From IMG/VR virus record IMGVR_UViG_3300038657_000011, positions 1 to 22,626 of that record: a stretch of DNA of 22,626 nt. The stretch is one strand, 5' to 3'. Positions within the stretch are counted from its first letter, which is position 1, and every line of letters starts with the position of its first letter. Position numbers and translations under genes: made by a program. This DNA comes from a virus. A model generated the notes under the pieces. It was given only the letters and a program-made list of their open reading frames with translations, did no database searches and had not been told where the DNA came from. Positions 19,224 through 22,626 of the stretch are shown piece by piece.

Positions 19224-20775
19224 CGCAGACCTGCTAGCCCTCGACCAAGAGCTGTGCAAGCGGAGCTTTGCCGCATATGTCGAGATGAGCTGGCCAGTGC
19301 TTGAGCCAGCCAACACATACGTCGAAAACTGGCACATGGACTGCATTGGCGAGCACCTAGAAGCCTGCGCCAACAACGAGATGAACCGCGTCGTGTTCAA
19401 TGTGCCTCCAGGAACCAGCAAGTCTACAGCTGTGGCAGTGATGTACCCAACATGGCTATGGGGTCCTCGTGGTCTGCCCTCGCACCGCTTTATAGGCGCG
19501 TCGCACGAGCAGAGCCTTGCAGTGCGAGACAACCGTAAGAGCCGTAACATCGTCGAGAGCGAGTGGTTCCAGCAGCGTTGGCCAACCAACCTGATCTCGG
19601 ACCAGAACGAGAAGACCCTATTCGAGAATGACAAGACAGGCTTCCGTCAGGCCTGCGCAGTCAAGTCCATGACAGGTCGGCGGGGGGACACGGTCGTTTG
19701 GGATGACCCATTATCCCCTGAGAAGGCATACTCTGAGACTGAGCGGGAGACCGCAATTCGCGTCTTTGAAGAGACCCTGCCGACCCGTATCAACGACCCA
19801 GAGAACTCGACCATCGTCATCATGATGCAGCGCCTGCACGAGCGAGACCCTTCCGGCCACATCCTCGACAACGACTATGGCTATGTGCACGTGTGCCTTC
19901 CTATGGAGTACGAGCCCAACCGCTTCTTCATGGTCATGGCACCCAAGTTCCTGGAGGCTCAGCCTGTCTCAGCTCGCTTCAGCAAGGACCATAAGCTGTG
20001 GTTCGTTGAAGGCGAGGACATCCCTGCAGCCTATGAGCAGACAGCCTCAGACATCCTTGAGGAGCCACTGCAAGAGGTCTACGTTGGCGACCCTCGGACC
20101 GAGGAAGGCGAGCTGCTGTTCGAGAAGCGGTTCTCTCGCAAGACTGTAGAGCGCGACAAGAAGATCATGGGAGACTTCGCTACTGCGGGTCAGTTCCAAC
20201 AGCGCCCAAGTCCTCGTGGCGGCGGCATGTTCCCTGTTGACAAGTTCGTGATCACGCAGAGCATAGTTGCTGAGTCCGACGTCTTGGAGCGTGTGCGCTA
20301 CTGGGACAAGGCAGGCACAGCAGGCGGTGGTGCATTCACGGCAGGCGTCCGTATGGCTAAGCTGCGCAACGGCATGTGCGTCGTGGAGCACGTCGTGCGG
20401 GACCAGCTCGGTGCGCTAGACCGCGAAGCTAAGATCAAGGCTACCGCAGACACAGACCCTGATGGCACAGTCGTATGGGTCGAGCAGGAGCCAGGATCTG
20501 GTGGTAAGGAATCAGCAGAGAACACAGTCCGCCAGCTGGCCGGATACATGGTGTTCATTGACCGCGTCACAGGCGACAAGGTCTCTCGTGCTGGGCCCTA
20601 CGCCGCGCAAGTGCAGGGGGGCAACATTATGCTTTCCAAGGCCTCGTGGAACCAGAAGTTTAAGGACGAACATGAGGGCTTCCCTAATGGCAAGTACAAA
20701 GACCAAGTCGACGCCGCAGCTGGTGCATACATGAAGCTTGTTGGCGAAGGCAAGAAAGCAGGAGTGTTGTTCTGA
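19204..20775 (+). CDS. terL: Terminase large subunit
   Basis: A 523-residue packaging motor. The ATPase half has a Walker A-type NVPPGTSKST (66-75; Ser73 replaces the usual Gly before the Lys) and Walker B DTVVWDDP (162-169), followed by the MMQRLHERDPSGHIL motif at about 207-221. The C-terminal RNase H-like nuclease has acidic residues in YWDKAGTAGGG (Asp368), VWVEQEPGSGG (Glu427, Glu429) and YKDQVDAAAGAY (Asp500, Asp503). It cuts concatemeric DNA and pumps it into the prohead. The ATG at 19204 follows GAAGGGACAAG and overlaps TerS; an in-frame upstream start at 19156 would lie deep inside TerS. The stop overlaps the portal start (TGATG). Confidence 0.95.
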   Translation: MNLQLNNADLLALDQELCKRSFAAYVEMSWPVLEPANTYVENWHMDCIGEHLEACANNEMNRVVFNVPPGTSKSTAVAVMYPTWLWGPRGLPSHRFIGASHEQSLAVRDNRKSRNIVESEWFQQRWPTNLISDQNEKTLFENDKTGFRQACAVKSMTGRRGDTVVWDDPLSPEKAYSETERETAIRVFEETLPTRINDPENSTIVIMMQRLHERDPSGHILDNDYGYVHVCLPMEYEPNRFFMVMAPKFLEAQPVSARFSKDHKLWFVEGEDIPAAYEQTASDILEEPLQEVYVGDPRTEEGELLFEKRFSRKTVERDKKIMGDFATAGQFQQRPSPRGGGMFPVDKFVITQSIVAESDVLERVRYWDKAGTAGGGAFTAGVRMAKLRNGMCVVEHVVRDQLGALDREAKIKATADTDPDGTVVWVEQEPGSGGKESAENTVRQLAGYMVFIDRVTGDKVSRAGPYAAQVQGGNIMLSKASWNQKFKDEHEGFPNGKYKDQVDAAAGAYMKLVGEGKKAGVLF

Positions 20776-22172
20776 TGACTGGATTTGGTGACATCAGCAT
20801 TCGCGCGTTCCTAGCTCGCTTCATGGGCTACCAGAACCGTCGCAAACTGTGGCAGGCCTTTGGCTACCCCAACATCATTACTGCTGCTGACTACTGGGAC
20901 GCATACAAGCGTAACGGCATCGCTAACCGCATCGTCAAGTCCTACCCTAACGCATGCTGGCGCGACGGGACCACGGTCAACGACGATGATGGTTCCGACA
21001 TGGACAAGGACAGCGACGATTACTCCGAATTCGCTGCTGCATGGTATGAGCTCCAGAAGGCCAACAAGATCTACCACTACCTTGAGCGTGCGGACCGCAT
21101 GGCTCGTGTGGGACAGTTCAGTATCCTCGTTATGGGCTTCGCGGACAACTCCAGAATGTCCACCCCCCTTGTTGGCGAAGCTGAGCTGCGTTACATGAAC
21201 GCCTATGCCGAGAAGTCGGTCACCATTACACAGTGGGACACGGACCCCGAGTCAGAACGCTTCGGCCTGCCCGTCCTGTACCGCGTTCAGGTGGACAACC
21301 AGAATGATCCAGGATCCAAGCAGGTCACGCCCAATGCGTCGTTCGTGGTTCACTTCTCTCGCGTAATACACGTAGTCGAAAACCCAGATGACACTGAGAT
21401 CTTCGGTGAGCCTGCGCTGCGTCCTGTGTGGAACTACGTCATCGACCTAGAGAAGGTCACGGGGTCAAGCTCTGAGACCTTCTGGCTCAACGCTCGTGGC
21501 GGTATGTCCATTGAGGCTGCTGCGGATGCCAAGCTTACGGCTGAGGGCATTCAGGCCATGAAGGAGCAGGTCGAAGAGTACGAGAACCAACTGCGCCGCG
21601 TCATCGCCATCCAAGGTGCCAAGGTCAACGCTATCGCCACAACGGTCGCTAGCCCACAGGCCAATGCGGAGCTTCTCTTCAGCCTCATCTCGGGGGCAAC
21701 AGGCATACCGCAGCGGATCCTATTCGGGTCCGAGCGCGGCGAGCTAGCATCCTCAGAGGATGCCAACAGTTGGGAGAGCCGCGTTGACGAGCGTCGGCAG
21801 AACCACTGCGGCCCAATGATCCTGATTCCCTTCATCAACCGGATGATTGAGACGGGCAATATGCCAGAGCCTTCCGGCGACTGGTGGGCCGTATGGCCAG
21901 AGGCCTCTGCTGCCTCTCCCGAGAAGCAAGCAGACATTGCAGTTAAGCGTACCAACGCTCTCGTGGCCTATGCCAACTCGGCAGCAGACCAGATCGTAGG
22001 GCCTACAGAGTTCCGTCCATGGATCGGCCTTGAGCCTGTTCCTGACGCTGGTGTTATCGAAGAGGATGATGACGAGGACACGCTAGGGCTAGGTGAAGAT
22101 GAAGAAGAAGAGGCCGAAGAGGAAGTGGTTGAGGATCCAGAGGCAGAAGAGGAGGAAGATGATGAAGTGTAA
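20775..22172 (+). CDS. Portal protein (DUF1073/phage_prot_Gp6 type)
   Basis: A 465-residue portal protein of the DUF1073 group. Typical stretches include AADYWDAYKRNGIANRIVKS near the N-terminus, FGEPALRPVWNYVIDLEKVT, and ATGIPQRILFGSERGELASS followed by EDANSWESRVDERRQNH, where the portal stem and crown are expected. The order TerS-TerL-portal agrees. Portal proteins form the dodecameric channel through which DNA is packaged. The last 40 residues are almost entirely Glu and Asp (from about EEDDDEDTLGLGEDEEEEAE onward) and read like an unstructured acidic tail, encoded by purine-rich repeats near 22060-22165. The start overlaps TerL by one base. Confidence 0.92.
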   Translation: MTGFGDISIRAFLARFMGYQNRRKLWQAFGYPNIITAADYWDAYKRNGIANRIVKSYPNACWRDGTTVNDDDGSDMDKDSDDYSEFAAAWYELQKANKIYHYLERADRMARVGQFSILVMGFADNSRMSTPLVGEAELRYMNAYAEKSVTITQWDTDPESERFGLPVLYRVQVDNQNDPGSKQVTPNASFVVHFSRVIHVVENPDDTEIFGEPALRPVWNYVIDLEKVTGSSSETFWLNARGGMSIEAAADAKLTAEGIQAMKEQVEEYENQLRRVIAIQGAKVNAIATTVASPQANAELLFSLISGATGIPQRILFGSERGELASSEDANSWESRVDERRQNHCGPMILIPFINRMIETGNMPEPSGDWWAVWPEASAASPEKQADIAVKRTNALVAYANSAADQIVGPTEFRPWIGLEPVPDAGVIEEDDDEDTLGLGEDEEEEAEEEVVEDPEAEEEEDDEV

Positions 22173-22626
22173 TCACAGCGCCGACTTCCACGCCCACAAT
22201 GTCCGCACGGATCCCACACAGACTGGCCAACTGCGCAAGCGGTTTGAGGCAGACTTCAAGCGTCGGTTCGCCAAGCTCAAGAAGGCTATCATCGATGAGG
22301 TGTATAAGAACGACGCATTCGGGATCAACGAACTGAAGGCCAACCGTCGCTTCGACTTCCCTACGAACCAAGAGAAGGTTTCAGGCTTCATGGCGTGGCT
22401 CAACCAGCTGCAGGACGCTGAGATCTTCGATGGCACCCTAGCCCTGCCTCGCTCGGTCGCGGCCCAGCGTGCGTGGATGGACACCTACATTGACACGGCA
22501 TACCGTCGCGGTCTGCGGAAGGCTACAGTTGACATCAAGCAGGCAGGGGGGCAAGTGTCTCCAACCTACATCGAGTCAGCCTTCCTACGTCCGGTCCATG
22601 CTGACCGTGCAGGCATCATTTATACG
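22162..22626 (+). CDS. Putative minor head / head morphogenesis protein, partial
   Basis: The ATG at 22162-22164 lies inside the end of the portal gene, behind GGAGGAAGATG, and opens a frame that continues to the right edge (155 codons). The protein begins MKCNHSADFHAHNVRTDPTQ and is helical and basic, with TGQLRKRFEADFKRRFAKLK, then FDFPTNQEKVSGFMAWLNQL and WMDTYIDTAYRRGLRKATVD. This is the style of SPP1 gp7/Mu F-like minor head proteins, which usually follow the portal gene and are carried inside the prohead. The C-terminal part is not visible, so any fusion domain there cannot be judged. Confidence 0.78.
   Translation, partial: MKCNHSADFHAHNVRTDPTQTGQLRKRFEADFKRRFAKLKKAIIDEVYKNDAFGINELKANRRFDFPTNQEKVSGFMAWLNQLQDAEIFDGTLALPRSVAAQRAWMDTYIDTAYRRGLRKATVDIKQAGGQVSPTYIESAFLRPVHADRAGIIYT

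Overview
This window is part of the genome of a tailed double-stranded DNA bacteriophage (Caudoviricetes), probably of a proteobacterium. The evidence is a tight leftward block of replication and nucleotide-metabolism genes, and a rightward packaging and head block (small terminase, large terminase, DUF1073-type portal, head protein) that runs off the right edge. No integrase, CRISPR array or tRNA was found. Base composition is moderately GC-rich. The host cannot be named from the sequence; an alphaproteobacterial, perhaps marine, host is only a guess.

Layout. (1) 1-1386, minus: four small early-type genes, one a papain/C39-like cysteine-protease-fold protein, with strong hairpins between them. 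(2) 1387-1807: a non-coding stretch with dense inverted repeats, five CCGTC pentamers, an AT-rich tract and one copy (A) of a 77-bp element. (3) 1808-13925, minus: a near-continuous operon of fifteen genes, most joined by ATGA, TAATG or TGATG overlaps. Reading in transcription order it encodes an unknown acidic protein, an HD-domain hydrolase, an FAD-binding oxidoreductase, two small unknowns, a ThyX-type thymidylate synthase, a small unknown, a HAD phosphatase, an SDR oxidoreductase, a VOC-fold-like protein, a MazG/DUF6378-like protein, an HNH endonuclease, a DnaQ-type exonuclease, a compact DnaE-type DNA polymerase and a primase-helicase. (4) 13926-14090: a non-coding gap holding copy B of the 77-bp element, inverted relative to copy A, so the pair brackets the whole replication operon. 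(5) 14091-17237, minus: an unknown protein, an exported protein with two in-frame starts, a 29-residue membrane peptide, and three small overlapping genes. (6) 17238-17944: a roughly 700-bp divergent intergenic region with about ten copies of a GTAC-centred motif and a 31-bp direct repeat, the likely control region or origin. (7) 17945-22626, plus: a small HTH protein, a PD-(D/E)XK nuclease, TerS, TerL, portal and a partial head protein.

How it fits together. The leftward genes would supply dTMP (ThyX), trim or convert nucleotides (HD, HAD, MazG-like), and build a small replisome (polymerase with a separate proofreading exonuclease plus primase-helicase). The rightward genes package DNA into the head. 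The small HTH protein beside the iteron-like cluster is an obvious candidate regulator of the divergent switch.

Most unusual: the diverged, inverted 77-bp element pair; the iteron cluster; an apparent excess of G/C runs of exactly six bases spread over the window on both strands; the SDR, VOC-like and FAD-oxidoreductase genes within a replication operon; and a dual-start exported protein. All counts were made by eye.
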